DNA of 64,000 nucleotides, taken from NCBI GenBank assembly GCA_020883125.1, contig JAHREW010000032.1, positions 1 through 64,000 on the forward strand, read 5' to 3'. The position numbers and the translations under genes are program-made. Below, piece by piece: positions 1-7,245 of this stretch. The notes under the pieces are model-generated. The model was given only the letters and a program-made list of their open reading frames with translations. It was not told the origin of the DNA and made no database searches. How positions within the stretch are numbered: the first letter of the stretch is position 1; each line of letters starts with the position of its first letter. Source of the stretch: Microcoleus sp. CAWBG506 (GTDB taxonomy: Bacteria; Cyanobacteriota; Cyanobacteriia; Cyanobacteriales; Microcoleaceae).

Positions 1-141
1 GGAGCTGGCAAGCACTCACAGGGTGTCGTGACCTTCTTAACGTAGTCTGTGGTTAGACTTAACCGGGCTATCTCTACCAAGGAGCGATCGGGATTGTCCA
101 GGTTTGTCCAGTGGTTCGCGGATAGCCTTTAAAACTTAAAT

Positions 142-160
142 AGACAGTTACTAGCTGTCT
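142..160. promoter_or_regulatory. Inverted repeat upstream of the first 156-aa gene
   Basis: AGACAG and CTGTCT form perfect 6-bp arms around a 7-nt spacer, ending 8 nt before the start codon of the downstream gene. A related palindrome, GACAGA-4 nt-TCTGTC, lies upstream of the paralogous gene at 1801. The shared position suggests an operator or an mRNA hairpin; which one is inference. Confidence 0.35.
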
Positions 161-168
161 GACTGACC

Positions 169-639
169 ATGATAGCAGCATTCCAGCTAAAATCAAGCAC
201 CTTCGCCTGCTCCAAAATTCTCCACAAGTCCCCAGTCCTTCACCCCTTAGCAAGATTTGTCACAGAAGAGACTGTTGCACTGCTGTTCAATATCTCAACA
301 GACCAGATTTACCGGATCGAATGCTGTCGCTACATGGTCTACGTCCACGCCAAAGGTATCAGTCGGTTTGTCAGCTATGCTGATTTTCCGCCAATTTTAG
401 GAGTAGAATTACCGAAACCTCAAGACTTTGGCAGATGGTACAAACGCTGGAAAGGCAAAAAAGCACCTAGTTTTTGGATACAGTTTTACACCCATCAATT
501 CAAAAACGCTACTGCTGCGGATAAACAGCTTGCATGGGGGAATTTGGTAGCTGTAGTGAAATCGCTGTTGTCAGAAACGGCTTTGCAACAACTGCGAGAT
601 GCTTACATATATGAAAAATATTGGCGGGAAAATTTCTGA
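169..639 (+). CDS. Hypothetical protein, 156 aa (paralogue of 1801-2271)
   Basis: I do not recognise this family. The protein is soluble, with no signal peptide or membrane segment. Roughly residues 18-75 are nearly identical to the protein at 1801-2271, including HPLARFVTEETVALLFNIS, YRIECCRYMVYVHAK and ISRFVSYADFPPI. The first stretch reads like a helix-turn-helix or excisionase-like fold (VTEETVALLF...IYRIE); this is only an impression. The C-terminal half (QDFGRWYKRWK onward) is more diverged, helical and basic. Conservation between two copies supports real coding. The gene lies near two XRE-type regulators on the opposite strand, so a regulatory or toxin-antitoxin-like partnership is possible but unproven. 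Confidence 0.7.
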   Translation: MIAAFQLKSSTFACSKILHKSPVLHPLARFVTEETVALLFNISTDQIYRIECCRYMVYVHAKGISRFVSYADFPPILGVELPKPQDFGRWYKRWKGKKAPSFWIQFYTHQFKNATAADKQLAWGNLVAVVKSLLSETALQQLRDAYIYEKYWRENF

Positions 640-686
640 ATATGCGATCGCCCCTCCCGTCAATTTACCAAAGTACGCGCGGGGCT

Positions 687-709
687 GCTATCCCGTAGGG
701 AATCGCCCT
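687..709. repeat. 23-bp dispersed repeat, copy 1
   Basis: This 23-bp sequence contains the small palindrome TCCCGTAGGGA and recurs without change at 1056-1078. Both copies sit at the 3' ends of small minus-strand genes. It looks like a cyanobacterial dispersed repeat; a weak terminator role is possible. Confidence 0.55.
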
Positions 710-716
710 CAACCCC

Positions 717-911
717 TCAAATCTCCCCATTTACCTGCATCTGGTGAACCTTGTCAGCCAATTCTTGCAAGCGCTTTTCGTCTAAATCATCGATCGCCAG
801 CATCCCTACATAAATAATTTCCTTCAGCGTTAGTCGGGTTGCTAGCGCCTTTTTCTGCACAAGATCCTTGATAATCGGGCTGACTCCAATGGCGGTACTG
901 GCTCGTGTCAC
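717..911 (-). CDS. Small hypothetical protein, 64 aa
   Basis: This is a GTG-started ORF with a predominantly helical, charged composition and no recognisable domain. The segment PIIKDLVQKKALATRLTLKE followed by a short hydrophobic strand and a DLDEKRLQELADKV helix resembles small antitoxin or DNA-binding proteins in general character only. No convincing ribosome binding site precedes it. It lies on the same strand as the two downstream-numbered XRE genes and between the two 156-aa paralogues, so it may belong to the same small regulatory locus. A spurious ORF is possible. Confidence 0.4.
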   Translation of the reverse strand: MTRASTAIGVSPIIKDLVQKKALATRLTLKEIIYVGMLAIDDLDEKRLQELADKVHQMQVNGEI

Positions 912-1055
912 AAAACTAACCGGAGATTAACAACTTCGACTAAATCTTAGCATCTTTAAGCTGAGCTCTTAGCTGCTAGGTAAAATTTTTAAGCGCGTCT
1001 TGACAAGACGCAACTAAAAAGTTATAGTAAAAATGTGGAAAGGGCGTGAAGCGGA

Positions 1056-1078
1056 GCTATCCCGTAGGGAATCGCCCT
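1056..1078. repeat. 23-bp dispersed repeat, copy 2
   Basis: Identical to the repeat at 687-709. It overlaps the stop codon of the XRE gene at 1077-1289 by two bases. Confidence 0.55.
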
Positions 1079-1289
1079 ATTCCTCAATAATCTCAACCAA
1101 ATCCTCAATCATCACGTCAAACGCCCGCGCTAACTTGTAGATAGCAGTAAAATCAACCATTGATATTGACGAGCGCCTAGCATAAGTTGTGATCGTACTG
1201 TAAACCACGCCAGAACGCTCTGAGACTTCCTTGAAAGTCCAACCTTTCTCTGCCGCCAGTTCTCGAACTTTGATTCTGACTAAACCCAT
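1077..1289 (-). CDS. XRE-family helix-turn-helix regulator, 70 aa
   Basis: This is a compact Cro/CI-type DNA-binding protein. It begins MGLVRIKVRELAAEKGWTF, then KEVSERSGVVYSTI as the turn and recognition helix, and ends with LARAFDVMIEDLVEIIEE, the usual final helix of small XRE domains. I chose the start at 1289 because the paralogue at 1376-1588 starts with the same MGLVRIKV; the longer reading upstream has no support. It is a tandem duplicate of that gene: the first ~32 residues are nearly identical and the middle differs (RRSSISMVDFTAIYK against RCPGLTTVDFTLLRK), so DNA specificity may have diverged. It probably represses its own locus and perhaps the 156-aa genes. Confidence 0.85.
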   Translation of the reverse strand: MGLVRIKVRELAAEKGWTFKEVSERSGVVYSTITTYARRSSISMVDFTAIYKLARAFDVMIEDLVEIIEE

Positions 1290-1375
1290 GCTTGACAAAT
1301 AATGCAGTTGCGTTTTAAAATAATTGCATCTGAAAAAGCGATCGCCCCAGTCTCCAAAACTCAAGGTCGATCGCC

Positions 1376-1588
1376 CTACTCTTCCAAAACCTCAACCAAA
1401 TCCTCAATCATCACATCAAAAGTCCGAGCTAATTTCCGCAACAAAGTAAAGTCAACCGTTGTCAGCCCTGGACAACGGGCATAATGCTTGACAGTGTTGT
1501 ACACCACCCCAGAACGTTCTGAAACTTCCTTGAATGTCCAGCCTTTCTCGGCGGCTAGTTCTCTGACTTTAATTCTTACTAAACCCAT
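1376..1588 (-). CDS. XRE-family helix-turn-helix regulator, 70 aa
   Basis: Second of the tandem pair, upstream of its paralogue in the direction of transcription. It has the same MGLVRIKVRELAAEKGWTF start, a Cro/CI-like HTH around residues 19-50 and an acidic tail ending EDLVEVLEE. The first ATG with conserved context is used; an in-frame ATG eight codons upstream is possible. Its 5' end faces the divergently transcribed 156-aa gene at 1801, and the ~210-bp gap contains a palindrome and five copies of an iterated motif. That is the arrangement expected for an autoregulated divergent promoter. Confidence 0.85.
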   Translation of the reverse strand: MGLVRIKVRELAAEKGWTFKEVSERSGVVYNTVKHYARCPGLTTVDFTLLRKLARTFDVMIEDLVEVLEE

Positions 1589-1692
1589 GCTTGACAATGG
1601 GTGCTGTAACACCTTATAATTATTTTATCTAAAAAGCCGATCGCCCCCCGGCATAGAGAACTAAAGGGCGATAGCCTGTAAAGCGTAATTTA

Positions 1693-1708
1693 GACAGATT
1701 TCTCTGTC
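1693..1708. promoter_or_regulatory. Inverted repeat in the divergent promoter region
   Basis: GACAGA-TTTC-TCTGTC is a perfect palindrome between the divergent XRE gene and the 156-aa gene. It resembles the palindrome at 142-160 upstream of the other 156-aa gene. Confidence 0.35.
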
Positions 1709-1712
1709 CTAA

Positions 1713-1796
1713 AGACCTACCATCAAAAGATTTACCTAAATTTCAAGAGATCTACTCTCTATCGACAGGTGTACTTACCATATCCAGAGGTCTACC
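1713..1796 (+). promoter_or_regulatory. Five iterated 9-bp motifs, candidate operator array
   Basis: Copies begin at 1713 (AGACCTACC), 1728 (AGATTTACC), 1748 (AGATCTACT), 1767 (AGGTGTACT) and 1788 (AGGTCTACC), with spacings of 15-21 bp and a consensus of AGRTYTACY. The array ends four bases before the start codon at 1801. It could be a multi-site operator for the adjacent XRE proteins; that function is inferred. Confidence 0.4.
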
Positions 1797-1800
1797 AGCC

Positions 1801-2271
1801 ATGATATCAGAAACTCCGGCAAAATCACGAACGATCGCAGAATCCAAGATAATTCATAAATCTCCCATCCTGCATCCACTGGCAAGATTTGTTACAGAAG
1901 AAACAGTCGCACTGCTGTTCAATATATCAGTAGACGAGATTTACCGCATCGAATGCTGCCGCTACATGGTTTACGTGCACGCCAAACACATCAGCCGGTT
2001 TGTCAGCTACGCCGATTTTCCGCCGATTGTGGGAGTAAATGAACCAGCACTTCAAGATTTTGGCAGATGGTACAAACGCTGGAAAAGCAAGCTAGCACCG
2101 CTATTTTGGACTAAATTCTATACGCACAAGTTTCAAGAGGCTGTTTCTGTTGATAGCTTACTGGAGTGGGGACTATTGGTAGCAAAAGTTAAATCGGCAA
2201 TTTCTGGGGCGCGGCTGCAACAGCTACGGGATGTTTATGCAGCAGAAAAAGATTTGATGGAGAAATTTTAA
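1801..2271 (+). CDS. Hypothetical protein, 156 aa (paralogue of 169-639)
   Basis: This unknown protein has the same length as the gene at 169-639 and most of its sequence, especially HKSPILHPLARFVTEETVA and CCRYMVYVHAK. The divergence is concentrated in the first 15 residues and in the C-terminal third, consistent with an old duplication still under selection. It has no membrane segments or signal peptide. It is divergently transcribed from the XRE gene at 1376-1588 behind the iterated motif array, so it is probably the main target of that regulator (inference). The downstream neighbour at 2282 is convergent and only 10 bp away. Confidence 0.75.
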   Translation: MISETPAKSRTIAESKIIHKSPILHPLARFVTEETVALLFNISVDEIYRIECCRYMVYVHAKHISRFVSYADFPPIVGVNEPALQDFGRWYKRWKSKLAPLFWTKFYTHKFQEAVSVDSLLEWGLLVAKVKSAISGARLQQLRDVYAAEKDLMEKF

Positions 2272-2281
2272 AGTGCGATCG

Positions 2282-4462
2282 CTAACCAATCCCTCCCATC
2301 CAATCCTGCACCGCATCCAACAAATCCACTCGATCCACCGCAAAACCGGTTAACGGCAATTCCAGCGCTGTATCGGTAATCCAGGCGATATGAATACCCA
2401 TGTGAGAGTCGGCGAGTTTGCGGGTGAAAGACGAAAGCGCGTTTTCGGAGGGGCACGAGTGCAAAATTAAGGCGATGTGCTGTGTTTGCAGGCGGTTTTT
2501 GAGTTGCGGAATTAATCGCTTGAATTCGGGGGCGTTGCGGATTGCGGGGATGTCTGTATCTGCGGGGAAGATTGTTTGATATAGTTGGGTACAGAGTTCT
2601 TGGGCGATCGCACTTATATCGGTTTCGCCTTCTAGGGCGCGAATGTTGAGGGGTACGGGGAAGGTTTTATCTGTGGGTTCGAGTTGTTTTAGGAGTGTGG
2701 GGATATCTGTATTTTGTGAGTTGTCGGGTATTGGCGAATTGCTGGGTTGAGTGTGCCATGCTTGATAAAATTCTGGGTAAGTCATATTTTGGGCACAATC
2801 CCAGATGACTTTGTAGGAGTTTTTATAGAGATTAAAATCGTTTTCGCGGACTTCGGAAGTTAGGCAATCTTTCAATCCTAAGACTGCGGTGGCAAAGTGT
2901 TTACTTTTCATAATTTTCCCTAAGATATAGCAACCGCCAGGGTGGTTAAGTCGTGGGGTGGGGGCGGGTTTATAGAATTTGTCTATACCGATGAAAGATA
3001 TCGGTGAACCCGCCCCTACAAAATCTGCCCTAATCGCCTTGGCAGTTGCTATATCTGCCGCTCGACTCCGGGTATTTTCATTCTGAGAAGTACGGATTAA
3101 CTCGACTAAAGCTTGGATTCCAACTGGGTTATCTTTGCCTATTTTCCCTAAGATATCTACCGCTTGCCAGCGGGTATTTTCATCACCTGAATTGCGGATT
3201 AAATCGGCTAAAGCGGCGATTGCTACTGGGTTATCTTTGCCTATTTTCTCTAAACTATCTGCCGCTCGCCACCGGGTATATCCATCACCTGAGTTGCAGA
3301 TTAACTCAACTAAAGCGGAGATCGCCACTGGGTTATCTTTGCCTATTTCCCCTAAGCTATTTACCGCGTTCTCCCGGGTAATTTCATCACCTGAATTCCG
3401 AATCAACTCGACTAAAGCGGATATAGCTTCTGGGTTGTTTTTGCCTATTTTTACTAAGCTATAAGCCGCTATCACGCAGGTATCTAGATCCTGATAAGTC
3501 CAGATTAATTCTACTAAAGTAGAGATCACTAGAGGGTTATTTTTTTCAATTTCTCCTAAGATGTTTACTGTTTCTCTCCGGGTTCGTTCATCCTGAGAAG
3601 TATTGATGATCTCTACTAAAGCTGCGATTGCCATTTTCCGATCCGTCTCTTTCAATATCTTCGTTGCTCTCTGTGGAAGTGGATAAGAAAATGTTTGCCA
3701 CTGCTGCTTTTTCTCATTAAAATAACCAAATCCCCATTTGATAATCTGCGACACAATCTCATCAGCAAAACTACAATCCTTAAACTCAACAATCCCCGCC
3801 GCCGCTAGAAAATACGCACGATACCAATAAAAACCACCATCACACCCATCCTCAAACTCAACCAACCCCTTAATAAACGCTTCCTTATCCTTCTTCCCAA
3901 CCTCATCGCGCCCCAACCACAGCAAAATAACCTCCTTCCACTGCTTCTCAAAAATGCGATATCGAGCATCAGGATGCTGCGGATTCCCAGGAAAATGATT
4001 CAAGAAAAAATGCCAATCCTCAACCGCCAACGCCGCAAAATATTCCTGAAAAGTCGGATGGTAAAAAGCATAAATCCCTTCCGCCGTCTCCGCATCCCTC
4101 GCCACCAAATTCAGCCAACCCAAATCGCCAGCCAACTCAAACAGCGATGCACCCATCACTCGATATCCCACACTTTCTCGTAACTGAAACCGCGACGTTT
4201 CATTTAACATCCCAGCCAGAGCCAATTTCCCCAAAGCCGCATTCAATTCCTGCTGCTGAATCCAATTTAAGCGCGGTTCTTTCCACTGATACAATGTAGT
4301 CACAAACCGCTGATAAAGCTTAGCCTTAGTATCCGGCAAATCCCCATCCAACGACTGCCAAGTACCGCACAGCAGCGAACATCTCAGCGGATTTTTTACT
4401 AAGTCTTGAATTCGCTCTTTCCCCGATGCTGCTAATGCTTCCCGTAGCTGTTGGAAAAGCAC
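2282..4462 (-). CDS. N-terminally truncated NACHT-type STAND protein with HEAT repeats
   Basis: The open frame gives 726 aa. The first ~230 residues match the region that normally follows the NACHT ATPase in cyanobacterial STAND proteins (ERIQDLVKNPLRCSLLC, then HPTFQEYFAAL). No P-loop or Walker B precedes it: upstream of the GTG at 4462 the frame runs into GC-rich repeats. Residues ~280-470 contain about six HEAT-like repeats with the recurring core IGKDNPVAISALVELI. The last ~200 residues match the alpha/beta domain found at the C-terminus of such proteins (NMTYPEFYQAWH; PEFKRLIPQLKNRLQTQHIA). Intact relatives act in signalling or conflict systems. Here the ATPase is missing, so the gene is probably a remnant or split by insertion. 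A 124-bp MITE sits inside it in frame. Confidence 0.7.
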   Translation of the reverse strand: MLFQQLREALAASGKERIQDLVKNPLRCSLLCGTWQSLDGDLPDTKAKLYQRFVTTLYQWKEPRLNWIQQQELNAALGKLALAGMLNETSRFQLRESVGYRVMGASLFELAGDLGWLNLVARDAETAEGIYAFYHPTFQEYFAALAVEDWHFFLNHFPGNPQHPDARYRIFEKQWKEVILLWLGRDEVGKKDKEAFIKGLVEFEDGCDGGFYWYRAYFLAAAGIVEFKDCSFADEIVSQIIKWGFGYFNEKKQQWQTFSYPLPQRATKILKETDRKMAIAALVEIINTSQDERTRRETVNILGEIEKNNPLVISTLVELIWTYQDLDTCVIAAYSLVKIGKNNPEAISALVELIRNSGDEITRENAVNSLGEIGKDNPVAISALVELICNSGDGYTRWRAADSLEKIGKDNPVAIAALADLIRNSGDENTRWQAVDILGKIGKDNPVGIQALVELIRTSQNENTRSRAADIATAKAIRADFVGAGSPISFIGIDKFYKPAPTPRLNHPGGCYILGKIMKSKHFATAVLGLKDCLTSEVRENDFNLYKNSYKVIWDCAQNMTYPEFYQAWHTQPSNSPIPDNSQNTDIPTLLKQLEPTDKTFPVPLNIRALEGETDISAIAQELCTQLYQTIFPADTDIPAIRNAPEFKRLIPQLKNRLQTQHIALILHSCPSENALSSFTRKLADSHMGIHIAWITDTALELPLTGFAVDRVDLLDAVQDWMGGIG
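2928..3051. mobile_element. 124-bp MITE with TA target duplication, inserted in frame
   Basis: The ends are complementary: TAGCAACCGCCAGG on the left and CCTTGGCAGTTGCTA on the right, with a few mismatches. TA flanks both sides (2926-2927 and 3052-3053). Removing the element plus one TA restores the HEAT-repeat reading (AAGATATCTGCC), matching neighbouring repeat units. The interior has a second inverted pair, GGGCGGGTT and AACCCGCCC. TA duplication points to IS630/Tc1-mariner-type mobilisation. The insertion adds 126 bp, exactly 42 codons without a stop. Confidence 0.8.
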
Positions 4463-4640
4463 CCCCCCAGCCCCCCTTGCTAAGGGGGGAGTAAGAGTTT
4501 CTTCTGTATTTTCGGTTGGGAATGATGGAGGAAGAACCCCCCCAGCCCCCCTTGCTAAGGGGGAGTAAGAGTTTCTTCTAATTCTTCGCCTAGTTGTTGA
4601 GAAAGCACCTCCCAGCCCCCCTTACCAAGGGGGGGAGTAA
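4463..4640. repeat. Three tandem copies of a GC-rich cyanobacterial repeat
   Basis: Three units of a CCCCCCAGCCCCCCTTG-like core followed by an AAGGGGGGAGTAAGAGTT-like arm occur around 4463-4493, 4538-4572 and 4606-4642. Each can fold as a C-tract/G-tract hairpin. They lie where the missing NACHT ATPase region should begin. Related sequence is present at 47346-47444. The rest of the gap up to 4746 shows no gene. Confidence 0.65.
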
Positions 4641-4746
4641 GAGTTGAAAGAGTTTTTTTGTTGGTTGTTTGGTATTTGTTGTTGATGCAAACTACAAATT
4701 TTGTTTCTTGCGTTATGGGGTTTGGAGGCTGTTGGTGGGGAGGTTG

Positions 4747-4805
4747 AAACCGGGTTTTTTTCTGAATCTGGGTATGATACATAAATTATCGCATAAACCC
4801 GGTTT
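4747..4805. repeat. REP-like palindromic pair upstream of the RAYT gene
   Basis: AAACCGGGTTT and AAACCCGGTTT lie 36 nt apart, each itself palindromic, 35 bp before the transposase start. The same core recurs at 7090-7210 and 21361-21427, so this is a dispersed REP family. Confidence 0.65.
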
Positions 4806-4839
4806 ATGAGATTGATTTTACTTTGATTGTCTGCTGATT

Positions 4840-5655
4840 ATGTCCCGACAACCCCGACTACTTCAACCCGGATTTTCCTATCACGTTACTTCTCGTTGCA
4901 ATAACCGCGAGTTTCGATTGACTCGTTTGGAATGTCGCGAAGTTTTTCTCTATGCTATCGAGAAAGCTCAGGCTAAGTATCAGTTTAAGCTTTATGGCCT
5001 TTGCATTATGAGCAATCACGTTCATTATCTCCTGGAACCGCAGCAGCCGTTCGATTTACCGAAAATTATGCACTGGCTGAATTGGTACACGGCGATGTGT
5101 TTTAACCGGATGCTGAATCGCACGGGGCATTTCTGGGAAAAACGCTATCACAGTACGGGTTTTGCGAATACAGATCAGCGCAGAGCTCTTAATACTTTGC
5201 GCTATATCCATGCTAATCCCAAGGTGGCGGGGATGCAGCAGGGATTTTTCTATGATTTCAGCAATTATGGCATTCACGACAGACTCAGCGATGATGGGAT
5301 TACTCAATGGCATCCGGCGTTTTTGGCATTGGGTAAAACTTTGGATGAATGTGCGGCGGCTTATCGCAAGTTTTGCAAGCAGTATCGCCCAAAACCAAAA
5401 TCTGAGAAAAAAAACCATTGGGGAAATCGGCTATTGGCTGGGCTGAAGGTGAAGGGGAAGCCAAAGCAGGCTGCGCGGGGACAGTTGTGTTTGCCTTGGG
5501 GGGAATGGGAGGTATCAGGAGAAGTTATCGAGGTGGCTGAAAAGTTCATTTTTGCTAATTGTTACAACCCGCAAATAGCGGGGCAGATACTACAAAAAAA
5601 TACGGAAAAAGAGCTGGAAACTGTGGATAGTGAGTGCCAGGTATCGGAAACGTAG
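4840..5655 (+). CDS. REP-associated tyrosine transposase (RAYT, Y1/HUH superfamily)
   Basis: The protein is 271 aa. The HUH metal-binding motif is H60-V-H62 in CIMSNHVHYLL, and the expected catalytic tyrosine is Y122 in YIHANPKVAG; both are hallmarks of RAYT and IS200-like transposases. RAYTs cut and join single-stranded palindromic REP DNA and are usually single-copy chromosomal genes rather than classic IS elements. The C-terminal ~90 residues are basic (KPKPKSEKK) and then acidic, an extension outside the catalytic fold. REP-like palindromes stand directly upstream and elsewhere in the window, which fits this role. No flanking target duplications are obvious. Confidence 0.88.
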   Translation: MSRQPRLLQPGFSYHVTSRCNNREFRLTRLECREVFLYAIEKAQAKYQFKLYGLCIMSNHVHYLLEPQQPFDLPKIMHWLNWYTAMCFNRMLNRTGHFWEKRYHSTGFANTDQRRALNTLRYIHANPKVAGMQQGFFYDFSNYGIHDRLSDDGITQWHPAFLALGKTLDECAAAYRKFCKQYRPKPKSEKKNHWGNRLLAGLKVKGKPKQAARGQLCLPWGEWEVSGEVIEVAEKFIFANCYNPQIAGQILQKNTEKELETVDSECQVSET

Positions 5656-5791
5656 AACAGGCATGGCTTCGTTCAAAAAGTCTAGTTCACAAGTCTTAAT
5701 AAAAATCTGTAACGCTTAGATGTTAGAGTCTACAAGTCTCGACGCGAGAGAAGAGCCCCGCTCACGCCAACAACCACACTAGGGAGGTGAG

Positions 5792-7009
5792 CTAAAGCGT
5801 GCTTTCTCTGAAAAAGTGAGGTGGTTGTAGTACGAATGAGTTATTTTTTCTCCACCCTACCTTGTCGCCATACTTGGACCAAACTTGCTCATTATACTCC
5901 CTAGTTCCCCCCAGACTTTGATAGATGCGCTTCTGCACGCTAAAGCCGAAGCGCCCATTGCTGTATTTTACCCAAAGTTGGTCGATGGTACGCAAGTCCT
6001 CGCAGGGAAAATTATCAATATGTTCCTCATCCAGCCATCCTTCTTTCTCCCTACCCGCCACCTTCACCATCACTCTCGTCGTTTCCTCATCCGCCTCTTT
6101 CCACTTTTTAGCTGCTAATAAATTCCGCAAGTTTATATAATCCATTCCCACGGCTGAAATCACCCGCGTAGTCTCAGCAGCCACTGGTTTCGGGATCAGC
6201 AAATCCAACCATTCCTGCACCGACTGCGGGCGATTTTGCGGTTCCAACTCCATCCCTTTGATAATAGCGGCATTCACCCTGTCGCTAATTTTATTATCAT
6301 ACTTTTTGGGCTCAATAAAAGGATCAATAACCTTTCTACCGGGCGACGGAATCGGCTTGTTATCTGTGAGCATATTATACAGCGTCGCCGCCAAAGAATA
6401 AACATCAGTATAAGGGCCAAGTTGAGAGCGTTGTTCCGCAAGTTCAATGGGTGCGTAATGCTCAGTCCCCCTGCTACTATTAGTCATTAACTTTCCTGAT
6501 AACGTCACCTGTCGCGCCAAACCAAAATCAATCAAAACAGCTTCCATACCGCGCTTTCTGAGCATGATATTTTCGGGTTTAACATCGCGGTGAGTCAGGT
6601 TTTGCTTGTGGACGCAAGTCAGTGCATCGGCTAATTGCTGAATCATTGACAAAGCTTTTTGTTCCGACAAACGGCCGTTTTCTTTGAGATGGGTAGCTAA
6701 GTCAATCCCATCGATTAATTCCATTGCCATACACCACAAATCACCCTCTTGAAACATCTCATAAACTTCGACAATATGGGGGTGACGACACTTGGCTAAA
6801 GACAGTGCTTCGTTGACAAATTTACCTTGTGTTTTGGCAAAATCTCGCTGGAATTGTTGGAAAGTATTCAGAGTTTTGATGGCAACTGATTTACCTTCAT
6901 GGCGATTTTGAGCGCGGTAGGTTTCACCGAATCCGCCGCCACCTAGGTATTCTTCGATGATGTATTTGCCGTCGTGTAGTTGTTGTCCGTCTTGCCAGCG
7001 TTTCATCAT
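5792..7009 (-). CDS. Serine/threonine protein kinase with C-terminal GUN4 domain (frameshifted tail)
   Basis: The protein is 405 aa. The kinase domain (~residues 8-275) has the glycine loop GGGGFGETY, the VAIK lysine, the catalytic HRDVKPENIML, LIDFGLAR and GTEHYAPIEL. The GUN4-like region (~285-405) shows DLRTIDQLWVKYSNGRFGFS and IYQSLGG. GUN4 domains bind tetrapyrroles; kinase-GUN4 fusions are common in cyanobacteria. I chose the start at 7009 (adjacent ATGs at 7009 and 7006) because the kinase fold begins there and the 69 upstream residues are translated REP repeats. At 5825-5836 the last 12 codons leave the expected frame. Skipping one base yields YYNHLTFSEKARFSS, the normal GUN4 ending, so a one-base indel or sequencing error is likely. 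Confidence 0.88.
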   Translation of the reverse strand: MMKRWQDGQQLHDGKYIIEEYLGGGGFGETYRAQNRHEGKSVAIKTLNTFQQFQRDFAKTQGKFVNEALSLAKCRHPHIVEVYEMFQEGDLWCMAMELIDGIDLATHLKENGRLSEQKALSMIQQLADALTCVHKQNLTHRDVKPENIMLRKRGMEAVLIDFGLARQVTLSGKLMTNSSRGTEHYAPIELAEQRSQLGPYTDVYSLAATLYNMLTDNKPIPSPGRKVIDPFIEPKKYDNKISDRVNAAIIKGMELEPQNRPQSVQEWLDLLIPKPVAAETTRVISAVGMDYINLRNLLAAKKWKEADEETTRVMVKVAGREKEGWLDEEHIDNFPCEDLRTIDQLWVKYSNGRFGFSVQKRIYQSLGGTREYNEQVWSKYGDKVGWRKNNSFVLQPPHFFRESTL

Positions 7010-7089
7010 GGCGGGTTTGTGAGGATGGAGAGGGTGGTTTTGATTATAGCTGAGATGGGGGAATTTTTGTTGAGGCTTTGGGTGAGGTT

Positions 7090-7210
7090 GAGAAACCGGG
7101 TTTTTTCGGAGTTTTTGGGTGGTGATTGGGTATTGTCGTAAACACCCGGTTTCTGGAGGCTTTGGGTGGGCTGAGAAACCGGGTTTTTTCGGAGTTTTTG
7201 GGTGGTGATT
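7090..7210. repeat. REP-like cluster: two direct copies and one inverted core
   Basis: GAGAAACCGGGTTTTTTCGG and its flank are repeated at 7090-7127 and 7173-7210. Between them, at 7140-7156, lies an inverted core, ACACCCGGTTTCTGG. The direct-inverted-direct order resembles bacterial BIME clusters. The whole set lies in the intergenic gap between the kinase gene and the ABC permease gene. Confidence 0.65.
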
Positions 7211-7245
7211 TAACATCGCACAACGATTGCGCGAGAGAATTCTGG

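Noticed and set aside
3046-3464. Two + strand frames of ~110 codons with internal repeats
   Set aside because: They are mirror frames of the HEAT repeats on the minus strand.
7010-7216. 69-codon N-terminal extension of the kinase
   Set aside because: It translates REP-like repeats and Pro/Lys-rich sequence; the kinase domain starts at the ATG pair at 7004-7009.
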